A DNA stretch of 64,000 nt from Desertimonas sp963732335 (GTDB taxonomy: Bacteria > Actinomycetota > Acidimicrobiia > Acidimicrobiales > Ilumatobacteraceae): assembly GCA_963732335.1 (NCBI GenBank), contig CAVSZO010000067.1, forward strand, positions 3,264-67,263, written 5' to 3'. Position numbers and translations under genes: made by a program. Of the stretch, positions 1-9,061 are shown piece after piece. Under the pieces are notes generated by a model. The model made no database searches. It was not told the origin of the DNA and saw only the letters and a program-made list of their open reading frames with translations. Position 1 is the stretch's first letter; each line of letters opens with the position of its first letter.

Positions 1-696
1 GCTCGTGACATCGTCCGAGACATCGTCAGCCGAGGTCTCACGACCGGCGACCGCCTGCCTGGGGAGGCCGCCATGCTCGAGGAGTATGGCGTGAGCCGGG
101 AGTCGGTCCGCGAGGCCCTCCGACTCCTCGAAGTCCAAGGCCTGATCACCATCCGGCGCGGCCCGGGCGGCGGTCCGAGCGTCGGTCACGTGGATCCCGC
201 CAACCTCGGTCGCGTGTCGACGCTCTTCTACCACCTCGCCGGCGGCACTTACGCCGAGCTGTTCGAGGCGTGGATCCTGACCGAGCCGATCCTTGCCGAG
301 CGGGCGGCACGCAACGAGAATCGCGACGCGGTGAAGAAGGCGATGGCGCCGTTCACCACCGACCTCCCGGCGAATGGTCTCGACAGCAGCAAGCTCGACT
401 TCGTCGACTCACACGTCGAGTTCCACGCGGTCGTGGCCAACCTCGCCGACAACCGCGTCCTCGCGTTGATGCTCGAAACGCCTGGTCAGATTGTCACCCA
501 CCACGTCGTCGTGAACGCCGACCCGCGCGACCTGAAGGACGAGATCGACCATGACCATGCGGAGATCGCCAGAGCGATCGCCGCCGGGCACGCCAACCGG
601 GCGCGCACGCTGATGGACGACCACATTCGCGCCTTGGTCGACCACTACCGCGTGGAGATCGGCGATCAGATGAACGACTTCATCGAGTGGCGCTGA
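1..696 (+). CDS. FadR-type GntR transcriptional regulator (5' partial)
   Basis: DNA-binding repressor or activator of the FadR/FCD subfamily. The frame is open from the first base of the window, so the start and roughly the first dozen residues lie outside. Visible residues 1-60 form the winged helix (RDIVSRGLTTGDRLP, then VSRESVREALRLLEVQGLI, then a glycine-rich wing RRGPGGGP). The rest is an all-helical FCD ligand domain with the metal/ligand signature D-x-x-x-F-H (VDSHVEFHAVV) and a later H-D-H-x-E-I helix. It is closely similar to the broken regulator at 5410-6231. Its likely targets are the TCATGA-centred palindromes at 1960, 2800 and 5344. The family is sure; the ligand (probably an acyl-CoA or carboxylate) is inferred. 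Confidence 0.9.
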   Translation, partial: ARDIVRDIVSRGLTTGDRLPGEAAMLEEYGVSRESVREALRLLEVQGLITIRRGPGGGPSVGHVDPANLGRVSTLFYHLAGGTYAELFEAWILTEPILAERAARNENRDAVKKAMAPFTTDLPANGLDSSKLDFVDSHVEFHAVVANLADNRVLALMLETPGQIVTHHVVVNADPRDLKDEIDHDHAEIARAIAAGHANRARTLMDDHIRALVDHYRVEIGDQMNDFIEWR

Positions 697-1956
697 CCGG
701 GCCGGCTCCAGATCTGCGCGCAATTCGTGCTCGCGGCAAGATGTCTCGATCCGAGCCACCGACCGGATCGAATCCAGGTGGTAGATGCGGGCGGCGTTGT
801 CGTGGAGGATCTTGCGCTGCGTCGAGTCGGGCAGGTCCCCGAGGCTGTCCTGGATGAACTCGCGCGGTGAGACCGCGCTGGTAGCCGGGCCGGGCGACAT
901 GCTCGTCGGGTGCGGGAAGTCGGTCTCGTAGAGGAAGTTGTCGTCGCCGAGCCAGTCGATGGCGGCTCGGGCGGTCTCACGCTCGAACCAGAAGCACCCG
1001 TACATCTGCCGCTTGAAGTACTCGCTCGGCAACAGGTCGTACTCGGGATGCTCGAGGGCGACGCCGCAGTTCTTCCACTGCCAGTCGAGTGAATCGAGGG
1101 CGAACGGGATCCAACCGATGCCGCTCTCGACAGAAACGAAGTTGAGCTCCGGGAAGCGGTGACAGATCCCGCCACAGATCAGTGACGAGATCGTGCGGGC
1201 ATTGCCCATGAAGAACGACACGCCCATCGACGCGTAGTTGGCGTGAGGTCCGGCGCCGACCAACCCTCCTCCCGACGTGAAGAGCGAGATGTCCCCGGAG
1301 GCGATGTGGAAGTTCACCGGTAGCCCCTTCTCCTGCGCCGACGCCCACATCGGGTCCCAGTGCCGGTCGGTGAGGGTAGGGAGCCCGAATGCCGAGGGAT
1401 CCTGCGAGAACACGATGCCCCTGTGTCCCATGGCAGTGCAGCGGTCGATCTCGGCCAGGGTCGCGTCGAGGTTCCAGAACGGCAGCGAGGTCATCGGGAG
1501 AAGCCGGTCGGGCGCGGCGCCGCTCCAATCGGTCTGGTAGTCGTTGTACGCGCGCAGGAACTCGAGCGTCATCGCCTCGTCCACATCGACGAGAAGCGAC
1601 GAGTTGAACAGGGCCACATTGGGGTAGAGGACCTGGGCGTGGATGCCGTACTCGTCCATCTTCTTCAGGCGCACCGCCGCGTCCCATGTCGCCGGATCGG
1701 TGTCACCCCAGCGCTTGGGATGGTCCGGCGGGAACTCGCCCCACCCGGCCATCGCCGCGCCACCGACCGATGAGACGCGTTGTCCGCCGATGAACCAGGC
1801 CTCGTCGCCGTTCTCCTCGTCCCACTCGACGTGCGGGACAAGGTCACCCCACTTCGACGACATTCGCGACGTCCACAGATCAGGTGGCTCGACGAGGTGG
1901 GTGTCGGCGTCGATGACCGGGATGTTCTCGACCAGCTGTGTGCTCACGCCGGGCAT
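409..1956 (-). CDS. amidohydrolase family 2 (ACMSD-like TIM barrel), C-terminal extension suspicious
   Basis: Metal-dependent hydrolase or decarboxylase of the amidohydrolase-2 family. Signature D-x-D-T-H near the N terminus (VIDADTHLVEPPDLW), SVESGIGWIPFALDSLDW in the middle and metal-ligand Asp in YETDFPHPTS, followed by the usual family end LHDNAARIYHLD. I chose ATG 1956 because GAGGAAT lies just upstream; the frame extends a little further back. After YHLD at about 770 the printed frame continues antisense through the last 288 bases of the GntR gene, giving about 110 residues of non-family sequence. A missing stop or a 1-base indel near 700-780 would explain it. Two paralogues of the family are at 41934 and 52993. 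Substrate unknown. Confidence 0.85.
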   Translation of the reverse strand: MPGVSTQLVENIPVIDADTHLVEPPDLWTSRMSSKWGDLVPHVEWDEENGDEAWFIGGQRVSSVGGAAMAGWGEFPPDHPKRWGDTDPATWDAAVRLKKMDEYGIHAQVLYPNVALFNSSLLVDVDEAMTLEFLRAYNDYQTDWSGAAPDRLLPMTSLPFWNLDATLAEIDRCTAMGHRGIVFSQDPSAFGLPTLTDRHWDPMWASAQEKGLPVNFHIASGDISLFTSGGGLVGAGPHANYASMGVSFFMGNARTISSLICGGICHRFPELNFVSVESGIGWIPFALDSLDWQWKNCGVALEHPEYDLLPSEYFKRQMYGCFWFERETARAAIDWLGDDNFLYETDFPHPTSMSPGPATSAVSPREFIQDSLGDLPDSTQRKILHDNAARIYHLDSIRSVARIETSCREHELRADLEPARSAPLDEVVHLIADLHAVVVDQGANVVVHQRARPVGVPGGDRSGDLRMVMVDLVLQVARVGVHDDVVGDNLTRRFEHQREDAVVGEVGHDRVELDV

Positions 1957-1959
1957 CTT

Positions 1960-1975
1960 ATTCCTCATGATGAAT
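1960..1975. promoter_or_regulatory. TCATGA-centred palindromic operator, site 1
   Basis: ATTCCTCATGATGAAT is a 16-bp palindrome with one mismatched pair. It overlaps the Shine-Dalgarno region of the amidohydrolase starting at 1956. Near copies lie at 2800 and 5344, each at the head of a gene next to FadR-type regulators. Binding by those regulators is inferred. Confidence 0.6.
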
Positions 1976-1998
1976 AGTGTCAACCGTCACGTCGGGGC

Positions 1999-2781
1999 TC
2001 ATGCAAGCGACTCGCCGCCGTCGACGACGAGGTTCGCTCCGGTCACGAACCGTGCCGAAGGGCTGCAGAGGTACAGCGCCGCCCCCGCCATGTCCTCGGG
2101 TTCCCCTGCCCGGCCGAGCGGCACCATTGCCACCATCTCCTCGAAGACCTCTGGATTGCCTTCCAACGCCAGCGGAGTCGCTGTGATCCCTGGTGACAGC
2201 GCGTTCACTCGGATGCCGAGCGGGGCCAGCTCGTAGGCGGCGGCGCGCACGAACTGGTTGAGCCCCGCCTTGGTCACCGCGTAGGCGAGCCGGCCAGGCC
2301 GCACACCGTGCGCCCGGATCGACGAGACAGCAAGAATTGTTCTGTTTGCGTCGGCAGGCGAGTCAGCCATCATCCGCGCCGCCTGCTGGCAGCAGAGCAC
2401 TGTGCCGGTGAGGTTCAGAGCCAGCGTGCGGTCCCACTCCTCCTCGCTCAATTCGAGGAACGGCACGATCGTCCCGCTACCGGCATTGGCCACGAAGATG
2501 TTCAGCTGGGGCACCTCGGACCGGATCGCCCGGAACATGTCGGAGATGGCCGACCGATCCCCCGTGTCGGCGACCACCGGGACCACGGACTGCGCTGCGC
2601 TGGCGCCGGACCGAAGCTGCTCACATGCATCGTTCAGCGTCTCCACGCCGCGGGCGATCAGCACGACGTTGGCGCCGGCATCGACAAAGCGAGCGGCGAT
2701 GCCGAGGCCGATCCCCTTGCTGGCACCCGTGATCGCCGCCCACTGCCTGGCGAGTGGTCGGTCCTGGATGTCGGTGCTCAT
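1999..2781 (-). CDS. short-chain dehydrogenase/reductase
   Basis: Classical SDR of about 260 residues: NAD(P) motif TGASKGIG at the N terminus, NAG (VANAGSG), catalytic Y-A-V-T-K, and the usual C-terminal VVDGG. Start ATG 2781 is chosen because it places the Rossmann motif about 15 residues in; an earlier in-frame start at 2823 would read through the operator. It shares a 62-bp divergent promoter region with the LLM gene at 2844 that carries the palindrome at 2800. The amidohydrolase at 1956 lies 42 bp downstream on the same strand, so they may be co-transcribed. Probable hydroxyacyl or alcohol dehydrogenase; substrate unknown. Confidence 0.9.
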   Translation of the reverse strand: MSTDIQDRPLARQWAAITGASKGIGLGIAARFVDAGANVVLIARGVETLNDACEQLRSGASAAQSVVPVVADTGDRSAISDMFRAIRSEVPQLNIFVANAGSGTIVPFLELSEEEWDRTLALNLTGTVLCCQQAARMMADSPADANRTILAVSSIRAHGVRPGRLAYAVTKAGLNQFVRAAAYELAPLGIRVNALSPGITATPLALEGNPEVFEEMVAMVPLGRAGEPEDMAGAALYLCSPSARFVTGANLVVDGGESLA

Positions 2782-2799
2782 GACCGAACCGTAGCATAA

Positions 2800-2813
2800 T
2801 TCATCATGATGAT
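2800..2813. promoter_or_regulatory. TCATCATGATGA palindrome, operator site 2
   Basis: A perfect 12-bp palindrome TCATCATGATGA (2801-2812) in AT-rich DNA between the divergent SDR (start 2781) and LLM oxidoreductase (start 2844). It matches the core of sites at 1960 and 5344. Its position suits a repressor that controls both genes. Confidence 0.65.
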
Positions 2814-2843
2814 CTCTTGACAATCGGAGCTGAGTGGTATCTC

Positions 2844-3722
2844 ATGCTTCCGATGAGCGTGGGGATCTCGGTCTACGACATGACGGCATCCGACGTGCGC
2901 GAGCTGGCGGTGGCCGCTGACGCGGCGGGCTTCGACGCCGTGTGGCTCGGCGAACACGTCGTCCTGCCAGTCGACTATTCGTCCGAGCACCCGACCGCCG
3001 GCACCGGAGGGCACGAACACATCACCGGCCCGATCGTCGACCCCGACACCGAGCTGCTCGATCCGTGGGTGGCACTGGGTGCCGTCGCCGGCGCGACAAC
3101 GCGGTTGCGGTTGGCGACCGGCATCTACATCCTCCCCCTCCGGCACCCGTTGATCACCGCCCGATCAGCCGCCACCCTGCAGAATGTGTCGGGCGGCAGG
3201 TTGCTGCTCGGCATCGGCGCCGGCTGGCTCGTCGAGGAGTTCGCCGCCCTCGACGTACCCTTCGACGAGCGCTACGGGCGACTCGTCGAGACGATCGAGA
3301 TCATCCGAGCCGCGTGGGCGGGCGGTCCGTTCGACTACCACGGCAAGTACTTCTCGTTCGACCCCATCCAGCTCACCTCGCGTCCCGTCGAGGTGCCGCT
3401 GATCATGGGCGGCAACACGCCGCCGGCCCTCAAACGCGCCGCCCTACTCGGCGACGGCTGGTTCAGCTCCGGTACGCCAAACTTCGATGACGCCCGGCGT
3501 CTGCGCGACACCTTGCTGGAGTTGCGCACCAGCAACGGGCTCGACGCGCCCTATCGCTGCTACTTCCGGGTGGAGAGTGCCGACCCGACACTCGTCCAGC
3601 GCTATCACGCCGAGGGCATCGACGACGTCGTCATCTGGGCCGACCAGCTGTGGCCCGCCGAGGGCGACGTCGACTCCAAGCGAGCGACGCTTGCGCAGAC
3701 GGCCGGAGCCCTCGGCCTGTAA
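2844..3722 (+). CDS. LLM-class flavin/F420-dependent oxidoreductase
   Basis: Luciferase-like TIM-barrel oxidoreductase of about 292 residues. It shows the family pattern: VGISVYDMTASDVRELAVAA at the N terminus, GFDAVWLGEHV, a TRLRLATGIYILPLRHP strand, GGRLLLGIGAGW, and VPLIMGG. This resembles actinobacterial F420-dependent subfamilies (TIGR03619-like). ATG 2844 or 2853 are both possible; GGAG at 2825 favours 2844. It is divergent from the SDR and under the palindrome at 2800. Cofactor (F420 or FMN) cannot be settled from sequence alone. Confidence 0.88.
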   Translation: MLPMSVGISVYDMTASDVRELAVAADAAGFDAVWLGEHVVLPVDYSSEHPTAGTGGHEHITGPIVDPDTELLDPWVALGAVAGATTRLRLATGIYILPLRHPLITARSAATLQNVSGGRLLLGIGAGWLVEEFAALDVPFDERYGRLVETIEIIRAAWAGGPFDYHGKYFSFDPIQLTSRPVEVPLIMGGNTPPALKRAALLGDGWFSSGTPNFDDARRLRDTLLELRTSNGLDAPYRCYFRVESADPTLVQRYHAEGIDDVVIWADQLWPAEGDVDSKRATLAQTAGALGL

Positions 3723-3752
3723 CTCGAGTTCGAACCGCGGCCAGCAGCGCGG

Positions 3753-4820
3753 TCAGCCGGCGCGGTCGAGGATCGTCATCGCTCGGCGAGCCTGCGGGCC
3801 GACCTTCTCGCCGCGGGTCGCCATCCGTTCGTCGGTGCTCTCGCCGCGGACGTACCGCGTGTAGAGCTGTTGGAGCACGACGGCGGTCTTCCAGCAGGCG
3901 AACGCCTCATACCAGTAGACGTCGCCGACGTCGAAGCCCGTGACCGCCGCGTAGCGCTCGACCACTTCGGCGCGAGTCGGGAGACCCAGCGACTCCATGC
4001 CTGGGTTGTAGATGGGCCGATCCTCGTCGGTGTCCGAAGGGTCGGGCCAGTAGTTGAGCAGCGTCCCGAGATCGACGAATGGGTCACCGAGGGTCGCCAT
4101 GTCCCAGTCGAAGATCGACTTCACCCGATCGGGGTCCGACGGGTCGAACTGGCAGTTGTCGAGCTTGTAGTCGTTGTGCAGGATCGCCGGAACAGGGCTG
4201 GTCGGCATCGCCGCCGCCAGTCGCTCGCCGACCACGGGCATGAGCGGCTCCGCATCCGGCGGCGCGGCGAGCTCCCATCGTTTGGTCCAGCCGGCGACCT
4301 GCCGGGCCACGAACCCATCGGGTCGTCCGAGATCCCCGAGACCGACCGAATCAGGGTCGACAAGGTGCAGTTCGGCGAGGGCGTCGACGACGGCACGGCC
4401 GACCCTGAGTCCTACGTCGGCGTGCGATGCCATCGACGGCGGGATCGTGCCCCAAATGACCTCGCCCGACCGGTACTCGATGACGAGGAAGTCGGAACCG
4501 ATGACCGTCTGGTCGTCGCAGAACAAGAACGCGCGCGGCGCCTTGTCGAACTGCTGCCAGAGCTTCGAGAGAGCGCGGTACTCGCGGCGCATGTCGTGGG
4601 CGCCGGGCGCGATCTGCCCGAACGGCGGCCGCCTCACGACGAGCGACTGTGCACCGATCTGGACGAAGTACGTCAGGTTCGCCGACCCGTTGGGAAACTG
4701 GAGCACCCGGAACTCGCCCTCGAGGTCGGGAATGTGGGTCAGCAGGTAGTTCTCGAGCGCAGACCAATCGAGCTGCTCGCCCGGTCGGACCGGCGCGACC
4801 TGAGATGGCACGGCCGACAT
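3753..4820 (-). CDS. APH-type phosphotransferase (ACAD10/11-like kinase)
   Basis: Aminoglycoside-phosphotransferase-fold kinase, 355 residues. It has the Lys-bearing strand LVVRRPPFG, the catalytic loop HNDYKLDNCQF and the metal-binding FDWDMATLGDP. Such stand-alone bacterial kinases travel with acyl-CoA dehydrogenase and thiolase genes; the fused animal homologues ACAD10/11 phosphorylate 4-hydroxyacyl-CoAs, so a hydroxyacyl-CoA kinase is more likely than antibiotic resistance. It overlaps the thiolase remnant by one base (start at 4820), so they are translationally coupled and presumably share the operator at 5344. Confidence 0.87.
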   Translation of the reverse strand: MSAVPSQVAPVRPGEQLDWSALENYLLTHIPDLEGEFRVLQFPNGSANLTYFVQIGAQSLVVRRPPFGQIAPGAHDMRREYRALSKLWQQFDKAPRAFLFCDDQTVIGSDFLVIEYRSGEVIWGTIPPSMASHADVGLRVGRAVVDALAELHLVDPDSVGLGDLGRPDGFVARQVAGWTKRWELAAPPDAEPLMPVVGERLAAAMPTSPVPAILHNDYKLDNCQFDPSDPDRVKSIFDWDMATLGDPFVDLGTLLNYWPDPSDTDEDRPIYNPGMESLGLPTRAEVVERYAAVTGFDVGDVYWYEAFACWKTAVVLQQLYTRYVRGESTDERMATRGEKVGPQARRAMTILDRAG

Positions 4821-5302
4821 CAGCGGGTGAGGACCGTGCAGGCGCTGATCCCTGGCGCGCCGTAGACGTGGGTGAAGGCGGTCTGCGGATCGTTCGGCAC
4901 CTGTCGTGGACCAGCATCGCCCCGGAGCTGGAGCACGCTCTCGTACACCTGTCGCAATCCTGATGCGCCGATCGGTTCGCCGTTGGCCAGGCAGCCGCCG
5001 TCAGTGTTGATCGGCATCGATCCGTCGATCTCGGTCGCATTTGTCTGGATCAGCGCCTCCTGCTCGCCGTGCTTGCACAGCCCGGTCTCGGCCATGTGCA
5101 TGATCTCCGCTCCGGACAAGGTGTCCTGGATCTGGGCGACATCGACGTCGTCGGGGGCGACGCCGGCGAGCTCGAAGACGGCGCGCGATGCGTCGACGGT
5201 GGGACTCTCGGCGCGCTCGATCGCCAGCCACGGGCTGCCGATCAGGCGCGGCTGATCGTCCGGCCACGTGAACAGCCCATCGGCGATCGGGATCGCACTC
5301 AT
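4820..5302 (-). CDS. thiolase C-terminal half (N-terminally truncated)
   Basis: 160 residues that match only the C-terminal domain of SCP2/lipid-transfer-type thiolases: VAQIQDTLSGAEIMH, LCKHGEQEALI and the NTDGGCLANGEPIGASG loop. A full family member has about 380-400 residues. The N-terminal half with the nucleophilic Cys is absent, and upstream sequence is non-coding operator DNA. No clear Shine-Dalgarno is seen before ATG 5302. It may be a remnant left by a deletion, or a subunit needing a partner. As it stands it cannot do Claisen chemistry on its own. Confidence 0.7.
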   Translation of the reverse strand: MSAIPIADGLFTWPDDQPRLIGSPWLAIERAESPTVDASRAVFELAGVAPDDVDVAQIQDTLSGAEIMHMAETGLCKHGEQEALIQTNATEIDGSMPINTDGGCLANGEPIGASGLRQVYESVLQLRGDAGPRQVPNDPQTAFTHVYGAPGISACTVLTR

Positions 5303-5343
5303 CGTGGTGCACGAAACACCACCCGTTGCCGTCTGTCAAGATA

Positions 5344-5358
5344 ATTCCTCATGATGAT
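5344..5358. promoter_or_regulatory. TCATGA-centred palindrome, operator site 3
   Basis: ATTCCTCATGATGAT, almost identical to the site at 1960, between the divergent thiolase remnant (start 5302) and the second GntR gene. The location suggests autoregulation of the GntR gene plus control of the thiolase-kinase pair. Confidence 0.62.
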
Positions 5359-5409
5359 CTAGGGTTGCCAACAAGCAGTCCGAACTGTTCATAATCATCC
5401 TGAGATTTA

Positions 5410-6231
5410 GTGCTGGAGGCTGGATTGGTCGCGGACGAACGACAACTCGCTCAGGCCGGGAGTACGCCCACGCTGAACGTCCGGCCGGAGGTCACCGTCG
5501 GTCACGTCACTCGGGATGTCCGGCGGCGGGCGATGAAGACGTCCGAGCGTGTCTCCCTCGACATCGTCCGCGACATCGTCGCCCAAGGCCTTCGAACCGG
5601 CGATCGGTTGCCGCTCGAAGCGGCGATGGCCCAGCAGTATGGCGTCAGCCGAGCGTCGCTGCGTGAGGCGCTGCGGCTCCTCGAGGTGCAGGGCCTCATC
5701 CACTTGAAACCCGGTCCCGGCGGCGGGCCGGTGGTGGGCTCCGTCGAGCCTTCCAACCTCGCCCGCACCGCCTCGCTGTACTTTCACCTCGGCGGCGCGA
5801 CGTACGGCCAGCTGATGCAGACACAAGTGCTCTTGGAGCCCCTGTGCGCCCAGCTCGCGGCGCGACATCCGGACCGACGCGAGATCATGGCGCCATTCAC
5901 TCGACGACATCGAGGTCGGCGAGGAACGGCGGTATCGGACGAAGACGGTCGACTTCCACCGCGCCGTCTGGGAGCTGGCCGCCAATCCCGTGCTGACGCT
6001 GCTCACCGAAGCCGTCACGCACCTCGTCACCCATCACGTCGTCTCCACGATGGACCCCGTCGAGCTCCGTCAGGACATCCTCGACGAACACGCCGTGCTG
6101 GCCCGCATCATCGCAGCCGGGCAAGGCGGACCAGGCGGGCAGGTTGATGAGCTGAGCACTTCCAGGCCCAACACGACTACTACGCCGAGCACTGGCCGAC
6201 CCGGCTGGGCGACCTCATCGAATGGCGGTAA
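5410..6231 (+). pseudogene. FadR-type GntR regulator, frame broken three times
   Basis: Paralogue of the regulator at 1-696. The first frame gives KTSERVSLDIVRDIV, the winged helix (VSRASLREALRLLEVQG) and the start of the FCD domain up to EIMAPF (about 5895). The FCD domain continues in a second frame (TVDFHRAVWELAANPVL, D-x-x-F-H) to about 6120. KADQAGRLM follows in a third frame, and the end EHFQAQHDYYAEHW...GDLIEWR resumes after another shift at about 6148. The final LIEWR matches the end of the first regulator, so the whole gene is present. GTG 5410 opens the frame, but ATG 5533 matches the usual family start. Sequencing indels or true decay cannot be told apart here. Confidence 0.8.
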
Positions 6232-6239
6232 GCGGACAG

Positions 6240-7015
6240 ATGAACGACGTCGACGATCGGTTCTCCCTTCGAGGAAAGGTGGCGCTGGTCACCGGGGGAA
6301 GCAGAGGGCTCGGCCGGGAGATGGTCCTCGCCTTCGCCAAGGCAGGCGCCGACGTGGCGATCACCAGCCGCAAGCAGGAGGCGTGTGACGAGCTCGCCGC
6401 CGAGGTGGCCAGCACCACCGGGCAGCGCGCCTTTCCGGTTGCCAGCCACGTCGGTCGCTGGACGGACCTGGAGAGCCTGGTCGAAGCGACGTATCGGCGA
6501 GCTCGGGAAGGTCGACGTGCTCGTCAACAACGCCGGGATGTCACCCCTGTATCCGAGCCTGCCCGAGGTCACCGAGGACCTCTTCGACAAGGTGATCGGG
6601 GTCAACCTCAAGGGCCCGTTCCGGCTGATGACGTTGATCGCGCCACGTATGGCAAACGGTGACGGAGGCTCGATCATCAACGTCAGCAGCGTGGCCGCCA
6701 TCCGTCCCACCGCCGGCGAGCTGCCGTACGCCGCAGCGAAGTCGGGGCTCGACGTCCTCACGGTCGGGTTCGCCCAGGCGTACGGACCGAAGGTCCGGGT
6801 CAACACGATCATGGCCGGGCCGTTCTTCACGGACATCTCCAAGGCGTGGGATCTCGACGCGTTCCGGCGGCACGCGGCGAGCTACCCGCTGGGCCGCGGG
6901 GGGCAGCCGCACGAGATCGTCGGCGCCGCGCTCTACCTCGCCAGCGATGCGTCGAGCTTCACGACCGGCACGGTGCTGCGCGTCGACGGCGGCCAGGCGG
7001 TCGCGTACGCGATGA
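6240..7015 (+). CDS. short-chain dehydrogenase/reductase (frameshift near 6495)
   Basis: Classical SDR. The first frame from ATG 6240 gives LRGKVALVTGGSRGLG and runs to LESLVEATY; a second frame picks up at LGKVDVLVNNAGMSP and continues with INVSSVAA, YAAAKSG and the C-terminal VLRVDGGQAVAYA. A 1-base indel at about 6494 therefore splits the gene. In the printed frame there is no stop before the following dehydrogenase; a second indel would restore an ATGA overlap with its start at 7012, and I end the gene there. The gene begins 9 bp after the GntR stop, so both are probably one transcript. Confidence 0.8.
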
Positions 7016-8263
7016 CGACGCGACCCGACCTCGCCGGCTACCGGGAGGATGTGCAGGGCGTGGCTCGCCGCCCACCTCGAACCGCTCGAGACCGGCGACG
7101 AGCTCGCGGCGGCGCCGTGGGGGGTCGACGAGCACGACGTCTCGGTCTTCCACGATCTGTCGTTCGAGGAGGAAGCGCGCCTGCTGACCGAGCTGATGAC
7201 CTGGCAGCAGACCAAGTTCGACGCCGGCTACGGCGCCATCTCATGGCCGGAAGAGTTCGGTGGCGCCGGGTTGCCCGTCGAGTACGAGCGGGCGTTCGCC
7301 GACGAGGAGCGCGGGTTCAGGACGCCCCGCCCGCATGAGACGTTCTCGGTCACGGTGCGACTGATCGCGCCAACCGTGCGTCTCTTCGGATCCACGGCGC
7401 AGCAGGCGACGTTCGTCCGCCGCTTCCGGCGCGCCGAGGAATTGTGCTGCCAGCTGTTCTCCGAGCCGGGCGCCGGCTCCGACCTCGCCGGCCTCGCCAC
7501 CCGCGCCGTGCGCGACGGAGACGAGTGGGTGGTCAACGGCCAGAAGGTCTGGAGCTCTGGTGCCCGGTTCGCGCCGTGGGGAGAGCTGATCGCACGAACC
7601 GACCCGGACGTCCCGAAGCATGCCGGCATGACGGCGTTCATCGTCCCGATGGATGCGCCCGGGGTGGAGGTGCGGCCGATCCGGCAGATGTCGGGTGGGG
7701 CGTCGTTCAACGAGGTGTTCTTCACCGACGTGCGCATCCCCGACGGGCTCCGCCTCGGCGATGTCGGCGCCGGGTGGAAGGTCGCCCTCACGACGCTCGG
7801 GTTCGAGCGGGGCGACCGCACGGCGGTCGGAGTCGGCGGCAGCTGGGCACAGGTCCGTGATCTCGCCCACTGGTTGGGGCGCAGCGACGACCCGCTCATC
7901 CGGCAAGCGCTGGCCGAGCTGTACGCCAGCCGCCGCATCACGGAGCTGGTGTGGCAGCGCTCGACCGTCGCCTCCAACGGGGGCGCGCCCGGCCCGGAGG
8001 CGTCGATCGGGAAGCTGCGTTGGACGAACGACCTGACGCGCACGTCGGAGATCGTGTCCATGCTCCTCGGCCCGCGGCTGGCGGCGGACACCGGTGAGTG
8101 GGGCACGTTCTCCTGGAACGCCCACGTCCTCGGCGCGCCGGGCTATCGCATCGCCGGTGGGTCCGACGAGATCCAACGCAACATCATCGGCGAGCGGGTG
8201 CTCGGTCTCCCCGCCGAGCCGCGAGTCGACCGAGACATCCCGTGGCGGGACAGCCGGCGATGA
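7012..8263 (+). CDS. acyl-CoA dehydrogenase (frameshift near 7048)
   Basis: FAD-dependent alpha,beta-dehydrogenase of acyl-CoAs, about 415 residues. The N-terminal MTTRPDLAGYREDV is in the upstream frame; RAWLAAHLEPLE and all the rest are one frame later, so one extra base lies at about 7048. Family features: SWPEEFGGAG, CQLFSEPGAGSDLA, WVVNGQKVWSSGA (FAD/substrate loop), PGPEASIGKLRW and the C-terminal GGSDEIQRNIIGERVLGLP. The electron acceptor would be ETF. It overlaps the next SDR by ATGA at 8260. Substrate chain not predictable. Confidence 0.88.
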
Positions 8264-9045
8264 GTCGAACGGGCGACTGGCTGGCCGGCGGGCGCTCGTC
8301 ACCGGCGGCGCGAGCGGTATCGGTCGCGCCAGCGTTCTTCGCCTCGCCGCCGAGGGTGCCAGCGTCGCCGTCGTCGACGTGCGGGCGGGAGCAGCCGATC
8401 CAGTCGCCGAGGAGGTGACGGCGGCAGGCGGCCACGCCATCGCGCTGACGTGCGACGTCCGCGACGAAGCGTCGGTCGAGGCCGCAACTCGTGCGGCCGC
8501 CGACGCCTTCGGCGGGTTGGACACGGTGGTCGCGTGCGCGGGCATCACGGCGACGGGCGCCACTCACGCCGTTGGCGCTCGCCGACTGGCAGCTCGTCAT
8601 CAGCGTGAACCTCACCGGCGTCTTCCTCGTCGTGAAGCATTCGCTCGCCCACCTGCTCGATGCCGGCGGCGGGGCCATCGTCACGATCGGCTCGACGGCT
8701 TCGCTCGTCGCCGCTGGGCGCACCGCCAGCTACGACGCTTCGAAGGGCGGCGTCCTGCAGTTCACACGCGCCGTCGCCGTCGAGTACGTCGACCAAGGGA
8801 TCCGGGCCAACTGCGTGTGCCCAGGCGTTGTCAGCACCGGCCTGGCCACCCATAGCCGCGCACTCGACGCGCCGTTGGAGACGGGTGACGGCGTGCCCGG
8901 ACCGTCGGGGCGGCTGCGGGTGCCGATGTCCCGCGCCGCCGATCCGTCGGAGATCGCCGCGGTGGTGGCGTTCCTGTGCTCCGACGAGGCGTCGTTCCTG
9001 ACCGGAGCAGCGATCCCCGTCGACGGCGGCTACACCGCGATCTGA
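8260..9045 (+). CDS. short-chain dehydrogenase/reductase (two frameshifts)
   Basis: SDR with RRALVTGGASGIGRA, VDTVVACAGIT-type NAG region, YDASKGGVL (Y-x-x-x-K) and a C-terminal FLTGAAIPVDGGYTAI. ATG 8260 overlaps the dehydrogenase stop, but the Rossmann motif is one frame away (indel at about 8272). The C-terminal half from about 8570 (ALADWQLVISVNLTGVF) is in another frame again. Position inside an acyl-CoA dehydrogenase operon suggests a 3-hydroxyacyl-CoA or alcohol dehydrogenase step. Confidence 0.82.
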
Positions 9046-9061
9046 CTGATTGGAGCCAGCC

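Noticed and set aside
3753..4820. Aminoglycoside resistance kinase
   Set aside because: The fold is APH, but context (thiolase, catabolic regulators) and overall pattern fit the acyl-CoA-associated kinases.
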